Assembly: GCF_018691265.1 (NCBI RefSeq)
Contig: NW_024881316.1
Location: 20,995,819 to 21,059,818, forward strand
DNA from: Tyto alba
Lineage: Eukaryota > Chordata > Aves > Strigiformes > Tytonidae
Length of the DNA: 64,000 nucleotides
Direction of reading: 5' to 3'
In this document: one piece after another, positions 12,212-25,834 of the stretch
Position numbering within the stretch: the stretch's first letter is position 1
Layout of the letters: the number at the start of each line of letters is the position of its first letter
Position numbers and translations under genes: made by a program
Notes under the pieces: generated by a model
Seen by the model: only the letters and a program-made list of their open reading frames with translations
The model's database searches: none
What the model was told of the DNA's origin: nothing

Positions 12212-14367
12212 ATCAGAAACTGAAAGGTTTTATTAGAAGTTTATTAGCATCAGCACTGTCAAACATAATTCTCCTTATATTTTCACTGAGAGAATCAATT
12301 TGGTTGTTATTCCTAAGAGGTCATGTTTCTCTTTTAAGAGGTGAACTTTAATTTTCCATGTGAAAAAATCTTTATGTGAAGACTGTCAAAAGCACGGTCT
12401 TTCTGACTCACTAATGTCTCCTACATTTCTGTATTTTGGTGTGAATGCCATAAATTTCTGTTGAATGGCTGTATTGCAGCTGTTCAGTAGTTTTAAACAT
12501 ATCACAAAGGTGGTCCTGTTACTCTCTGGTTCTTGATGGGTAGATTAATTTCATTCAGCATTTTGTCAGAAATGATAGATAAATGATTTAATGGTGTTGA
12601 ATTGTTCATTTTGCACCAGTGATTCCCATCAGTTGACAGAATCTGAACATCTCCATTGAAATGTTGTGCAATAGCACCATCATAGGGGCATATATAATTT
12701 AAAGCCACTGTAGAAATGTTTGATATGATACCATTTTGCATTTTGTTGATAATTATACTTTTCTTCATTAATATTTTAAAATTTTACTTTACAGAAAGCA
12801 GCTTTCTTGTTTGTCAGTTTTTATATTTTACTCAAGATTTGTGCCCTATTTATGTGTTAATGGTGTTCCAATTAAACTGTTTTTTTTTTTTTTTTAAAGA
12901 AAAAAAACCAAACACGTCTCACATTTGCCTTTAACAAAGCAAAAAACTTCCCCTGAGGTAGTGCATGCTGCCTGACTTGCATCCTGACTGACATAAATCA
13001 AAGAAATATAACATTAAATTAGTCCTAGTATCATCTACTCCATCCCTTTTCTCCAGCACATCAGCTATACCTGTAACATGACTTATAAGAAAAAATATTT
13101 TATTTTGTTAGGCTACCACAAAATAACTAACATATAATTCCTAATCAGTGTCCCTCTTATCTTTTTTTTAAGCACTTCCTATCACAAAGGTATTTTTTAC
13201 CAGGAGGTATTGGTCTGTTATGACTCCGGAAAGAAAGACACTAAGACTCTCTGAAGTCTCATGCTAAACAATATTTTAAAATTGTACCTATTAGGGCTAA
13301 CAAAATAAAGAAATAGGAAAATTTTAGAGATAATGTTATATCTCTACAGATTCTGGTAACACCAGATTGTGCAGAACTGAACAGTCTTCCAAACAGTGTG
13401 CAGCACTACATGCTGACCCTGCCCATGGAAAGGGTTACTCCTTTGTGGTCATTCAAGATATTACAGGATTTTCTTAGGAGGAAAATCTTGAAATCTTTCT
13501 TGTACTTGAAAACTGTCATCACGTTATCCCTGAGACTTTTTTTTTTTTATTATTTAAGCTGAACTCAAGTTCATTCAAATTGTCTTTGTAAATCATGTAC
13601 ATTAAACCTTTGATACTTTTAGTTCTTTAAGTAGGACTCTGTAATGACTCTCTTTTTTCCACTGTTTTTTTTTTTTTTTTTAAACTGACCTAATAGCCTA
13701 ACTGAGACAGAACCAGATTATGTTTTTTAAACTATTTATAGAAAGAAATATCAAATATGCTATTAATATAAATGGCATTATAAGTCTTGTTGTCCTTCAT
13801 AAACCTAGGTTGGTTTGACAAGATTTGTAGCTTACAACTCCATGTTCTCTTTTATGTTTGTTATTATATGCTGTCTTAATTTTCTTTCCGGTGTTTCCAA
13901 ATAGCTTGATTATTTGACATTTTCCATTTGATCTTTTCGAAAGTTAAATATCATTAAAAATGACTTCCATTAATGTCTTCTCCTCTGCTCTTCTAAGTAA
14001 CTGAATCTGAACCCTTTAATGTTTTACAATTGGTATTTAAATTGCAATTGTTTGGCATCTTGTGACATATAACACCCCATAGGTTGATCATCTGGCAAGC
14101 AAACTGTATGATATGTAGGAAATTCTGACATCTGCAAATTCCAAATTGCCTCAGAGTGATATAATTAGAAAATTGCTATGCCTAGACTATGTATGAATCT
14201 AGAATTTTTGCTTCTCAGCTTCTTGAAGTACTATATTAATGATGACTACCTGAAACTCAGTAGGATACTATTTTTATTTTTTTTCCCTAAAACTATGCTT
14301 ATCTAGGTCCTTTCTTTAAATAGGAAGTCAAGGGTTTGTCATTTCATTCCATCAGCTTCATGACATT
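12212..14367. other. Intronic sequence; possible very old CR1 remnant
   Basis: Poly(T) tracts lie near 12881-12895 and 13663-13681. The stretch about 13535-13655 aligns by eye to the 3' part of CR1 in - orientation (CTGAACTCAAGTTC, then GTAAATCATGTACATTAAACCTTTG) but is strongly diverged. The rest shows nothing recognised. Confidence 0.45.
13535..13655 (-). repeat. Candidate ancient CR1 3' fragment
   Basis: Wording and order resemble the CR1 segment that reads, in other copies, as CTGAACA..CAGTTC..TCATAGGTCATGTT..CCTTTGATC..GGACTCT. Identity appears low, so this is tentative. Confidence 0.4.
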
Positions 14368-15366
14368 TGATACGGTTTAGGTCCAGAGGGCAACTGAGCA
14401 CCACACAGCCACTCGCTCCCTCCCTCCCCCACCGCAGAGATGGCAGGGAGAATATGGGACAGGAATAGCTCAAGGAATCCATCTAAGGACTGGGAGGAGT
14501 CACTCACCCATTATGGTTAGAGGCAGAAGACAGACTCCTTAGGGGAAGAGAAGAAAACATCACTTTAATTCGATTATTAATAAGATAGTACTTAGCAGAA
14601 AAAGTGAGGACAGTGAGAAGCACCACCACATACAAACACACCTCTTCATACCCCTCCCCTTCTTCCCGGCCTCTTCTCTGCTCCAGATCTCTCTACTGCC
14701 CACAGCAGCCCAGTGGGCAGGGGATGGGGTTACAGTCAGCTCTCATCTCCTTCCTTTTTGGGAGGGGAGTGAATGCCATACATTCCTCTCCTGCTCCACT
14801 TGGCTCCCCTCTCACTACAGACAGTTCTCCAAGAACCTTCTCTGGTTTGAGTCCTCCCCACCGGCCACAGCTGTTCCAATGTTCTTCCAGCGTGGGTGAC
14901 CCTCACGTATTGCAGTCCTCCCAGTGTCGAACCACAACAGCGGGTACTTCTCCCCTCAGGGTCCCGGCCTCCTTTAAGTGGAGACACCTATCTTGGCATG
15001 GGTTCCTCCACAGGCTTCAGGTTGACTTCTACTCTACCGTGGACATCCATGTGTGGCAGGGTGGGCGGCCCTGCTGTCTCACCATGGGATACACAACATA
15101 CTTCCCCCATATCCTTCTTCTTTCCACTGACCTGGGTGTCCATCCTTCTCCCAACTCCTCCTCACAAGTCCCCTCACAAGTCCCAAGCCCCTCTCAACTT
15201 CTCCTTCTTAAATATGTTATCACAGAGGCGTAGCTGATTGGCTCAGCCCTGGCCAGAGGAGGGTCCAACTTGGAGCTGGGGGAGCTTTTGAGAAGCTTCT
15301 CACAGGGGGAACTGCTGTAGCCACCTCCCCAGCTACCAAAAAAACATGCCATGGAAACCCAGCACA
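14368..15366 (-). mobile_element. Solo LTR, family A (~1 kb), - orientation
   Basis: The + strand begins TGATACGGTTTAGG and ends AAACCCAGCACA, matching the ends of the better preserved 26969 copy in the same orientation. Flanking 5-mers ACATT (14363-14367) and ACACT (15367-15371) agree at 4 of 5 positions. Open frames of 209 and 113 codons on the + strand run through G+C-rich LTR sequence antisense to the element. They have no protein resemblance and are taken as chance. Confidence 0.85.
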
Positions 15367-15952
15367 ACACTGTAAAACCAACAACTGGCCTACCAGTTCC
15401 TTAGGTAGAGAGCTCATTTGTCAATAATCACATACTGTTCTTTTTCTTCCTCCAGTTTTCCCACCCAGGCAGCTTCAAAGTCTTCCAGTTGAGATTATCT
15501 CAATTCCAACTATGACATCTGCATATAATTTTTTCTATTTTTCTACACTGTGTGAGTTAGTATAGTCAAGAATAAAAGGAATAGTGCAGTACTGCTTTAG
15601 AAAATATATTCAAATTATATGATGGTAGCAAGACAAAAAATGCATAATCCCATTCCAATTTTCCTATCTGTGGCTGTTAATTATCTATTGACATAACTAA
15701 TTGAAAAAAAGTGGGTAGTAAAGTGTAAATTGTTTGTCTGAATACGGTCAATTAGTATACTTTTCTCGTGTCTGACAGTATAAATTCCAGAAACCTCTAC
15801 AAATCTGGGTTATTTAAAACCTGTCATGTGTGTCCATTGTTCAGAACTGCAACAGTGCCTCATAGGGATAAGGGCAGTTTCTGAGATTTTGGGACTTTGC
15901 AAAGTATCACTGTTGCTTTAATTTATATCCAAAATCCAGCAGGCACCTGGGG
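15367..15952. other. Intronic sequence without recognised features
   Basis: AT-rich sequence between a family A LTR and a CR1 fragment. Nothing recognised. Confidence 0.65.
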
Positions 15953-16338
15953 TCCAAAATGATTAGAGGGCTAGAACCTATAAGGAAAGGCTGAGAGAGC
16001 TGGAGTTGTTCAGCCTTCAGATGGGGCTTATAAGAAAGATGGGGACAGACTTTTTAGTAGGTTCTGTAACCATAAGAAAAGGGATAATGGTTTCAAACTA
16101 AAAAAGGGTAGATTTAGACTAGATGTAAGGAAGAAATTTTTTATGAGAGTGGTAAAACACTGGAACAGGTTGCTCAGAGACATGGTAGATGCCCCAAAAC
16201 GTGGAAACATTCAAGGTCATGTTGAATGGAGATCTGATCAACCTGATCTAGATGAAGATGTTCCTGCTTATTGCAGAGATGTTGGACTAGATGACCTCTG
16301 AAGGTCCCTTCCATCCCAAACTGTTCCATGATTTTATG
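15953..16338 (+). mobile_element. CR1 LINE 3' fragment, + orientation
   Basis: It starts within the region CCAAAATGATTAGAGGGCTAG and runs through GCTGAGAGAGCTGGAGTTGTTCAGCCT, a standard CR1 3' phrase. It ends CCTTCCATCCCAAACTGTTCCATGATTTTATG, the typical CR1 tail with TGATTTTATG repeats. It is 5'-truncated and non-coding. Confidence 0.92.
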
Positions 16339-16876
16339 CCCCCAAATGAGAAACTGTGGCTAAAGAAAAAAAGTAGAGGAGGAAATACTTCACAGGATTC
16401 AGAAAATACTTTTTTATTTATACAGAAAATATTTCCATTTATACAAGTAATTTTTGCAACAGCAAGAAATTACTGACTCACATTTTTATTGTGGTGGTCT
16501 AAAAGCATGAAACTCTTTTCTAACTACTGTTAGTTAGCCAGTTATTGCATAAATGATTATTCTCATCTAATTGTTGACTGCACATTTCACTGGATTGCAT
16601 CCTACTTTTCTGAAGTATTTTGAAATTAATATTCTACAGCAAAAAAGCTGTCCCAAACACATTTTAATAATTTGTAATTATAGACTATCATTTGTATCAA
16701 ACTAATTTTGCAGTGTGACCAACATGATTTTATGGATTTATCTGAGTGATAACTTACAAAAAATTTAAAACCCTGAGTCAAGCAGCATTCTGTAAATGAA
16801 TACATATTTAGAACTGCAATAAATTTGTTTTGCATGGACTGAATTGCAGGTGCAAGATATCCATGGCTTTAGTGAG
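16339..16876. other. Intronic sequence without recognised features
   Basis: AT-rich sequence between the CR1 tail and the next family A LTR. Nothing recognised. Confidence 0.65.
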
Positions 16877-17985
16877 TATCCTGGGTTTGAGTGAGTGGTG
16901 AGATTTTTGGGTAGCGGGGGAGGGGGCTACAGTGGTGGCCTTCTGTGAGAAGCTTCTTGCAGCTTCCCCTGCTCTACGTTGAACCCACCTCTGCACCAAG
17001 GCTAAGCCAATCAGCTGCACCTCTGCGATAATTTATTTAAGAGATCTGGTGAGGAGTATTTGTGTTTGTGAGGAGGAGTTGTGGCATCTGTGTGAACACC
17101 ATGGTCAGTGGAGGAACGGAGGAAGAAAGGAGGTGGGAGGTGTGCCAGAGCAGAGATCCCGCTGCATCCTGTGGTGAGAAAGCAGGGCAGCCGCACCGCC
17201 CCCCCACCCCCACCCCCCCAGCCACCCACAAAGGTCTATGGTGGAGCAGAAATTGATATATGGCCTGTGGGGGGCCCCACATGACTATTTAAGATGGTTG
17301 TTCCTGAAGTCGGCCAGGACCCCATAGGAAGAAGCAGAATCTGGTTTTGTAGTTCAGTGCTGGGAGGATTGCAGCATGTAGGAGTGTCCCACATGGGTGC
17401 AGCTCAGGAAAGGCTGCAGCCTGTGTGAGGGACTCAAGTTGGAGAAAGCTGGTGTCACAGTCTGGAGCAGCTAGGAAATGATGCAGGCCATGGGGGGAAC
17501 TCAAGTTGGAGAGAAGTTGTGGAAGACTGTCTCCTGTGAGAAGGGAACCATGCTGGAGCAGGGGGAAGAAGTTCCAGAAGTTCGCCCCCACCGATGATGG
17601 AAAAAGCAGCAGCACTGACTGCACCCCCCATTCCCTGCCCCCTGTGCCACTGTGGAGAGGAGACAGAGATATTGGGAGCAAAGCTGAGCCTGAGAAGAAG
17701 GGAGGGGTGGGGAGAAGGTGTTTTCAGGATGTGGTAATTCTTCTTACTGTTCTACTCTCTCTGTTAAATGTTGTTGTTAGTGTCTTTAATAAGTTTATGT
17801 TATTTTTTTTTCCTTCCCCTAATGAGTCTGCCATTTGCCAGTGACCATAATGCGTGATTTATCCCTCTCTGTCTTTATCTTGAATCCCGAGCCTCTACTT
17901 ACTTTCTCCTTCTCAGTGCTGGTGAAGAAGGGGGAAGTGAACAGCTGAGTGGTGCTCAGTGGCCCTCTGAACTAAACCCATGGCA
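16877..17985 (+). mobile_element. Solo LTR, family A (~1.1 kb), + orientation
   Basis: It begins TATCCTGGGTTTGAGTGAG (TGTC of the family changed to TATC) and ends near CTAAACCCATGGCA. It contains the TATA-like GATAATTTATTTAAG near 17028 and AATAAG at 17788. It is about 100 bp longer than the sister copies because a segment near 17395-17515 is repeated in tandem. Flanking 5-mers GTGAG and CTGGG do not match well, so no target duplication is claimed. Confidence 0.82.
17395..17515 (+). repeat. Tandem duplication inside family A LTR
   Basis: Two diverged units are seen: the first contains GCAGCTCAGGAAAGGCTGCAG then GGGACTCAAGTTGGAGAAAG, and the second GCAGCTAGGAAATGATGCAGG then GGAACTCAAGTTGGAGAGAAG. 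The other family A copies show one unit. Confidence 0.6.
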
Positions 17986-20900
17986 CTGGGCAAGACAAAC
18001 AATTGACTTAAGCTTATATTTAGTTTTTTTTGCAAAAAAACCCTAGCCAAACCCTATATATTTCTGTACTTCAGTTTCAAATGCATGTTTGTACTTTGTG
18101 CTGGCATTATTTACAACAAAATAAACTTGATTTAATTATAATCATTTAGTAGTCATAAAGTCTTTTTAAAACAATTAAATTCCTCAGTACAGTGATCTCC
18201 TACATCCACCAATAGTATTAGGTCAATGTAATTGTACTTCTATATAAAGATATTTTCTGAATATTTGTGTTTTAAAATACAAGACAAAATTTTGTGAGCC
18301 AAACATAAAATCATTCTGTAGTAAATTTTTGGAAAGTAATGTGATCTTCTCCACAGTATGTAGGTATAGCTCTGTTTTACTAAAATTAACTGTGATTGCC
18401 CATAACCATTGTTTCTCATGGTGCAGAATGAATTCTTTCTGACTGATATGAAAGAATTCTCTAATAGTGTACAGCTTGTTGAACTTCTAGGGGAATTTAG
18501 AGAGACTGCTAATTCTTTTACCTTCACTGAGCATGAGAATAATAACATTAGAGTGTCAAAAAATAGTTAAGCTGGTGTCCTTGTTGTGTCACTTCAATTA
18601 GAAGTGAATAAATGTCATTTAGTTCTTTATCTCAGTTACACCACTGAAGACAGGCAGCAACTACATCAAACTGGGGTAGTTTGAGCCTAAATATGGCATC
18701 TGCATGTTAGACAAATATAGAATGCTGAAATCATGATGCCTATGGTGTGAGTGACTTGATGATTAGGTGGTAGATGTTTAGAGGGTATTTTATCACAGTT
18801 TTAGATAGAGAGAGAACTTAGTTGTCAAAGTCCTGACACCAATACAGAAGCTTTCATGAGCTCTAGTCTGCAGTCTCTGCTTTCTTGCCATATCCACAAA
18901 CTGAGTTTTCCATCCTTAGACTTGTTACTCCTTTGAGTTCCTTGTGAAAGATCTGATCACTGTACCTTGAGTTTTTCCATTACTGTATGTTGCATGTAGG
19001 CATACACTCATCATTTTATTTGCCCAAAAGAAATCTCTTTCACTGCAGGAATAAAGAGCTTAATAAGTGTTCAGTAAAAAACCTACAGTTTCACAGTTTC
19101 TTACTGTTATTATTGGCCTTTAAAACCAGCAGGTGTTCTCTATTTAATTAATTTTATAGAAGATCACTTAGCAGGCACCATTTTATCAACACTTGACAAC
19201 TAAGGAATGCTTTGCTTATATCAGTAGTAGGTTTTGTTGCTATTGCTTTATAAAAAGAAAACATAAGCAGAGCTGTTCCTGAAACCAGTTTTATTCAAAA
19301 TACAGAAAACATTAATATACTGTGTTGAACTGTTGTACAATCCAAAAGAGTGTGTGAATGCCTATTAACACAGGAAATCATACATAGAGTTCATCCCTGC
19401 AAAGAAATGCTGTACTATGTGAGGAATAATTTATTTTTAAATGACAGAAATCACTGCAAACACAGAGAAGTTAGAAATGTATAGGATTGCTGTTGAGGTT
19501 GATTCATTCTAAATATTTCCCTTTTGTTCAATGAATATCCTTGCAGAAGGTAAATTTGTAATAATTTTATTCTGACAGTACATTGAGTGGATTTTGCAAA
19601 AAAAAAAAAAGTTTGTACATGTTTTATTGATTTAACATATTTTGTACACATGCAATTCTATTCAATACAGGGTTTTTAAGCTTTGTTAATGGATAAAAAA
19701 ACTACTGCCATTAGTTTTCCTATATTTGAACTTTTCCTGTTGTTTTTATGAACTCACTCTAGAGAATCATTTCTTTAGTTTGCTGCTGGCATCTGTTATT
19801 TTTCTCTTGCTTAAGCCTTTAGTGCTTACTGGTCAACTTGTGGTAGTTTGTTTGAATGCAAAGCCAGAGTGTATATGAGCAGTGATTTGAAATTTCTTTT
19901 GACACTAAACATGGCTACATGAGCATATCAATCTAGTCAAGAAAACTGCATTACTTCTTCATCTCCTTTTGTTACTATGACTTATTTCTTCCCTCTGGCT
20001 TTTCAGCTTTCTCCCAAGTTAATGGGTTCTCAACTCTGAGATACCTGATATCTTGTCTTGTCATTAATCACTATGAAGTTAACAGATAGTGCACCTTTCA
20101 GCACTATCTTGACTTTAACTTTGTCCACATAGTAATGAATCAAGGTCATGAAAACATAGGATAGTGCCATTTGAAATTAAAGACTCTTTTCTTATTATAT
20201 CAGGCAGTCTTTCAAGAAAATCTTTTTATATTGTTTCAGAACATCAACCTGATTGAAGTTTACGTGTTAATAAAGATAATTGCACATACATTTGGTAAGA
20301 TCAGCATTTTATGTAAATAAATTTGAATGAAACCAATTCAATTTATTATTTCTAGGAATGTAAGCTGTTAAAGAAGCATGGTATAATTAAAGAATATAAC
20401 ATTCAGGTCTTTTACCATGCCATTTCAATTGAGAATTTTCATGCTTTTTTCATTAGTATGTGGACACAATTTTGGTCTGTACATTCATGATTATACATTT
20501 AATTTATGTACAGTAGTTCAGGTCAGGAATTCTAAGTAAAGATGTTTAAATAGTCTGTAAATTACTTTAGCCCATGGTTCATTTGTAACCCATCTTGGAC
20601 ATTGGTGTTCTTGCCTGAAAAATAGGCAGAAAGTTCAATGCAGGGCAGAGAATGATTTTTGATTGATTATTTAGTCTACTTCACAGAATAATTATTCTAG
20701 TTCTGAACAAATCATTAACACAAGAGATCTTTCATCACTCTTCAGGGAGAGGGAGTTGGACCCTGGTAGTTTTGACATATTTCAAAGAGTTCAATTATTT
20801 TTTTTTCAAAGTTTTAATTTTGACTTACAATGATTTATAAATATAATAGACCAGTGTTCTGTGAATTCAGATCCCTTGCAAAATCTTCCAGTATACTGAC

Positions 20901-22624
20901 TGTAATCACACAAAAGCAACTATAACTTACATACATTGAACCTAGAGCCCAATAACCAAATCATATAAAGTGTATTCACATTAGAAGAAATGAATCAAAA
21001 TTTTATCTACCTAGTCATAACTAGTCAAAACACCACAATATATTAAATATTGATAAACATAATCCTCCAATTATGTGCATCCAAATGCATAAATAGATTT
21101 TAACATTCTATATATTTCATTGTTGGACTGCATCAATAACTATAGCCCTTTTACAGCTTTGCTTATTGGAATCTGCTTAAAGCAGCCCCTACACAACCGC
21201 ACACACACGTCTCTTACAGGCATAAGAGATTTAGAGAGATTAAGAGAATATCCTTTGAAAAAAACATCTTCCATATGCTAATTAATAGTAATAGTAGTAA
21301 AAATAAACATATATCATGACTTAAGATCAGCAGTACTTTCATAAGTTTTGTAGGAATGTTCAAATATTTAATGATACTATTCAATAAGACAATAAATTAA
21401 GAAAAATATAAGGTTGTACAGTCACAGGCCAGGTATAAGAGAGAGAGACTATAAATGAGTCAGATTTACTGACACCAGTAGCATCAGTTTACAATAATAA
21501 AAATGAGCAGTATGGAATAATGGCAGCCATCCTTCAAAGCACTTAAAAAATGTAGGTAACGAAAAGAATCACTGTTTTTGTGAGTCTCAGTTGATACGTC
21601 CCTTTTAACAAAATAAAAGACCAAAGAAGATTGCTTCTTCCCTAGTGAACAGCTGAACAGACCTAGGGGAGAAACCTCCACAAAACAATGTAGCTAAGAG
21701 GAGAAAAAGGTAGTGTGAAAAGAGACTGCAGTTTATGCCAAACACTACTGGAGAGGAGTAAGGATCAGATAGGTAGGAGTCAGTGGTGTTGGAAAGAACT
21801 TCTCAGTGACTAGGGTGACTGTGCTGTTAGACAAGAAACCAAGTCCAGAAACAAGACCTACTCTGCAGAGAAACCATGAAGGAGGAAAACGCTACATATG
21901 AATTTTTTTATTCTAGCTGACTAGATAACTTTGAGTTCTTTTTCTTTAAAAAACTATTTGTTTGAGCATACTCTTATAAAATCTGACTATTTATTTTTTT
22001 ATTTTAAAAAACCTTTCAGGTATTATTTAGGAACTTGCTGTAAAGAAGATGTTCACCTCTAAGTAGTAGCTGACTTGGTGACCAGTTCCAGTTTATTTAT
22101 AACCCAGCGAATAAAATAGAATTTAAATACATGCTTGTGTAAATTGCATAAATTTTATTCCCATGATAAATCAATTGCAAAGACAATTCTAAAAAACCCC
22201 AACTCATATCTCTATCAGTTTACCTCATGATTTAATTCACCTAGACAGCTTTCCATTTCTGAAGCAAAGCAATATTTAAACTAAGCCAAAACCATCTACA
22301 CCAGAATCTATAAATTAGGTAGGAAAAAAACCAAACCAAACCAAACCAAACCAAACCAAAACTGTTAATTATAGTATTTTAAAAACTCAATTTATGTCAA
22401 GAGGCAATTATATGATTTGTTCTTGAGGTTAAATTAACCCAAAAAGGTAGTGATACATTCTAATATTACTTCAAAACAAAGTAATTTGCAGATATGTAGC
22501 GTGATTCAATCTGGGAAAACCTGAACAATACAACTTCTACTGGAAACAGTACTTAGTGAAAAGGTGAAAAAGAAATACGGGAAGTAAGCTTTCAGTCACG
22601 TTATAACATAGTTCTCCAAAAGGT
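17986..22624. other. Intronic sequence; simple repeat only
   Basis: This is 4.6 kb of AT-rich unique-looking DNA. A CCAAA microsatellite lies at 22331-22361. Short open frames (for example 18240-18548 on the - strand, 102 codons) lack any known similarity. No exon-like EGF pattern was seen. Confidence 0.65.
22331..22361. repeat. (CCAAA)n microsatellite
   Basis: Six consecutive CCAAA units, preceded by an A run. Confidence 0.95.
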
Positions 22625-23208
22625 TGTTGTGGGTTAACCCCAGTGGGCAGTTAAGCACCACACTGCCGTTCACTCATTCCTCCCCCACCCCTGTGGGATG
22701 AGGAATGGATTAGGAAAGGTAAAAGTGAGAAAATTAATGGGTTGAGATAAAGACAGTTTAATAGGGAAACCTAAAGCTGTTCTCACAAACAGAGCAAAAC
22801 AAGGAATTAATTCACTATTTCCCATTGGCAGGCAGGTGTTCAGCTGTTTCCAGGAAAGCAGGTCTCTATCATGTATCAGTTACTTGGGAAGATAAATTAT
22901 ATAAGTCCCAACATCCCCCCTCTTCTTCCTTACAAAAATTCTTGTTGAATACAATGTCATGGTGGTTTGGGATATCCCTTTGGTCAGTCGGGTCAGCTGT
23001 CCCAGCTCTATCCCCTCCCACCATCTTATGCACCTCCAGCCTACTCACAGGCAGGTGTTGTAGGCAAAAGAGGTTTTGACTCCGTGTGAGCACTGTTCAG
23101 CAATAACTAAAACAAAAATGTCTTATCATTTTCAACACAAATTCAAAACATAGCCTCATGCAAGCTACTATGAAGAAAATTAACTCTATCCTGTCCAAAA
23201 GTAGTATA
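22625..23208 (-). mobile_element. Solo LTR, family B (584 bp), - orientation
   Basis: The + strand begins TGTTGTGGGTTAACCCCAGT and ends near AAAAGTAGTATA. It is collinear with the 11634 copy throughout, including GGTTGAGATAAAGACAGTTTAATAGG (near 22739; ATTAAA on the - strand). Flanking bases AAGGT and AAAAA do not form a duplication, so the right edge may have changed. Confidence 0.88.
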
Positions 23209-25834
23209 AAAAATAAACGTGAGTAAAAACCAAGGATATTAAGAGAGAACTGAAGACAGAATTTGAAAATGCAGTAGAATGAAGGAAAATTATTAAAGCT
23301 TCAAACTTTTTGGCTTGTTGGATCAGATGGGCTTTGAGGATGGATGTATGAAACTTTACAAGGTTCTTTTTATCTTGTAAATTTATGTTCTGAATAAAAT
23401 GACAACAGAACATTTTTCCATAACAGAATAAATAAAGTCAACAAGATAGAGATTTGGATAGCAAGGCAATAGGTTGATGCATAATCTGAAGTGTTTTCTA
23501 AAGTGGGTAACATAGGCCCTTCAGTATATATACACCAGATTGCCTTTTTCTTTGCCAATTAGAGGGTAAATATGCTACAGATTAGCTAGCTGGCAGTATC
23601 TAGCACCTGTGAGAGAGTGTAATGCTGTGTAGTGCACTGAATATGTGATTTTTGCTATTAACAGTAGAAGTCTTCAGGCTGTGTGCTGATCCAGCCATGC
23701 AGGGTCTCAGCCTCACCTTGGCCTGATCCGGGTTTCGTGACTGCTGCCTCCCCTGCTCCAGCTCCAGCTCTGGGGATGGCCTCTCTGAGGATTGGAGGAC
23801 ACCACCCATCCCACCTCCCACAGTCAGTGCCAGACAAACAATAGGCCTTTGTGTGCATGGGACTGAGGGTCTTGGGGGCCAAGGATTCAATTGTCATCCC
23901 GGGAAAAGTCAGTGGTCTGTGATTAGAAAATATATTTTTAAAACCTCAAAAAACACACACACAAAATCTCTAGACTTGAGACAGAGGAAGAAGAAACTAC
24001 TTCCATGGACATCATACTTTTCATTAAGAAGACATCAAGACACATATAAGTTTATAGATAAGGCTTGAACATTTAGCCCCTTCTTATCGAAGAAAGAAAC
24101 TGCTAACCTTGTGCACCAGAAAGACACTGAAAGGGTGAACATAATGCCAGAGAAAGGAAATACTAGTAAACTTTATTCTATAGATATTTTAGGTCTTTTA
24201 GGTGTTTCTGTATTAAGTAAAGAGTATGGATTATTAAGCAGCTAAAACATTAATTGAACTAACAACAAATTATTCATTTAGCTAATGTTTACAGTTCAGA
24301 TTTAGTTCCTAAGAATTCATGTGTTAAAAAATAACATAGAAGATTGAATGGAGCTGTCATGTCAGATAACACTGTATATTGAATAAGGCTGAAGAGCCCT
24401 CACTCTTGAATTAATGCATTTGGTTTTGTTCATTCTGAAACTTTAGTAATTTTAAAATCAGATAGGCAGCTACAAGTAAATTTTTTGTGAACACATGTCC
24501 ATTTCCTAATGCTATCAGCATTTTTATTTTGTCTTCTGTCTTATCAAATATCTAATGTTGCTTTGTTTAAGGGTTTTTCTGACCCTTCAAGTCAATAAGA
24601 GATTAATTAGTGTATTTTCTTAGTAGAGCACCGAAAACCCCTTTCTTCTAGATAACTTGTGATGAGTGCATGTGTATTTTAATAATACTCTACAATACTA
24701 CAATATACATCCCTTTTATTCTATGGAGTGGAAAAATAAAGTTGGTAAACGACACAAACCTGACTCAGCCAGAGCTTTGAATTGGATCTGCCTGCACTTT
24801 CCCTTTAATACAGAAGGGCTTTGAATTGCTAAAGCTATGTTCTATAAAAGCATAATGAGAAGAATGAACTTTCAAAGAGAGACATTATGACAAAGACAAA
24901 TTAAAATAAAAAGACCATTTTTGTGTCTTTTCCTCCAATTTTGCGATCAGTTCCACAGTTCTTTTGTCAACCCAGTTCTCTGGGTTGAAATAATTTTTAC
25001 ACTTTACTTACCATAGGAAAAATGTCTCACTGCCCTTTCACCATGGTGTTTTAGTTCCCTATCTGTTTTATTTGTTTCTCACAAATAATTCACTTTTTGC
25101 TCACGTTGTTCATCCTGTTGCCCACAGCTTTTCCTGGATTCCTGCAGCTCCAGTTGTACTGAGGAGTGATTTCACCCTCCCCTCTGGCAACTTTCTTCTA
25201 ATCCACAATGCAACAGTCAGGAGAAGTTAAAACACAGAGTGTTCCTTTATGCTGCTCACTCGCATGCTTTTGAAAAGGGTTTAACATACTAACTTATACT
25301 GTAATTTTATATGTAGTTAAAAAAAAAATGACATAACAAGTAGCTAACTTTTTCATTTGGAAATCCCTCCACCTTAAATAACAAAATTCCTTTAAGAATT
25401 AAAGATAAGCTTCCTGCATAATGACATGACACCAGAAGTTTGTGCTCTAGGAAATATTTCCAGACACAAAGTCACAGGATTGATAACACCACTATTCAAT
25501 ATACTAATCTTTCTCCCTGGGCTAGTAATTAATTACCACTGAAAGAGAAAGGATGCTAGAATTCCTTGCATAGTTTTCTTTATTCTTCAGAATAAGTATA
25601 GGAAGACTGATGTGTTTAAAATCTCAAAATGTTAGTTTTAGTACAAGATATTAACTAAAGTACTGTAAAATAAAACTGATTTTCTAGAAACAACAAATAA
25701 ATGTATTATTCACTGGTATGGGTTTTGATACAATTTACCATTACCATTGAAAAATTACACCTTTAAAACCCCCAGAATTTCTTGCAGTTTTATGTCTGAA
25801 ATTTAACACCTTGAGGTCTTGGCTCAAGTTCTTA
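23209..25834. other. Intronic sequence with one G+C-rich patch
   Basis: The patch 23655-23905 is clearly richer in G+C than its surroundings and is covered by overlapping short open frames on both strands without known similarity. The rest is AT-rich and nothing is recognised. Confidence 0.55.

Noticed and set aside
14604..15233. 209-codon open frame on the + strand
   Set aside because: It lies wholly in a family A LTR, antisense to it. G+C-rich, stop-poor sequence explains the length, and no protein resemblance is seen.
14368..17985. Two family A LTRs as a provirus
   Set aside because: They are in opposite orientation, and the 1.5 kb between them holds a CR1 fragment and AT-rich DNA, with no gag, pol or env.
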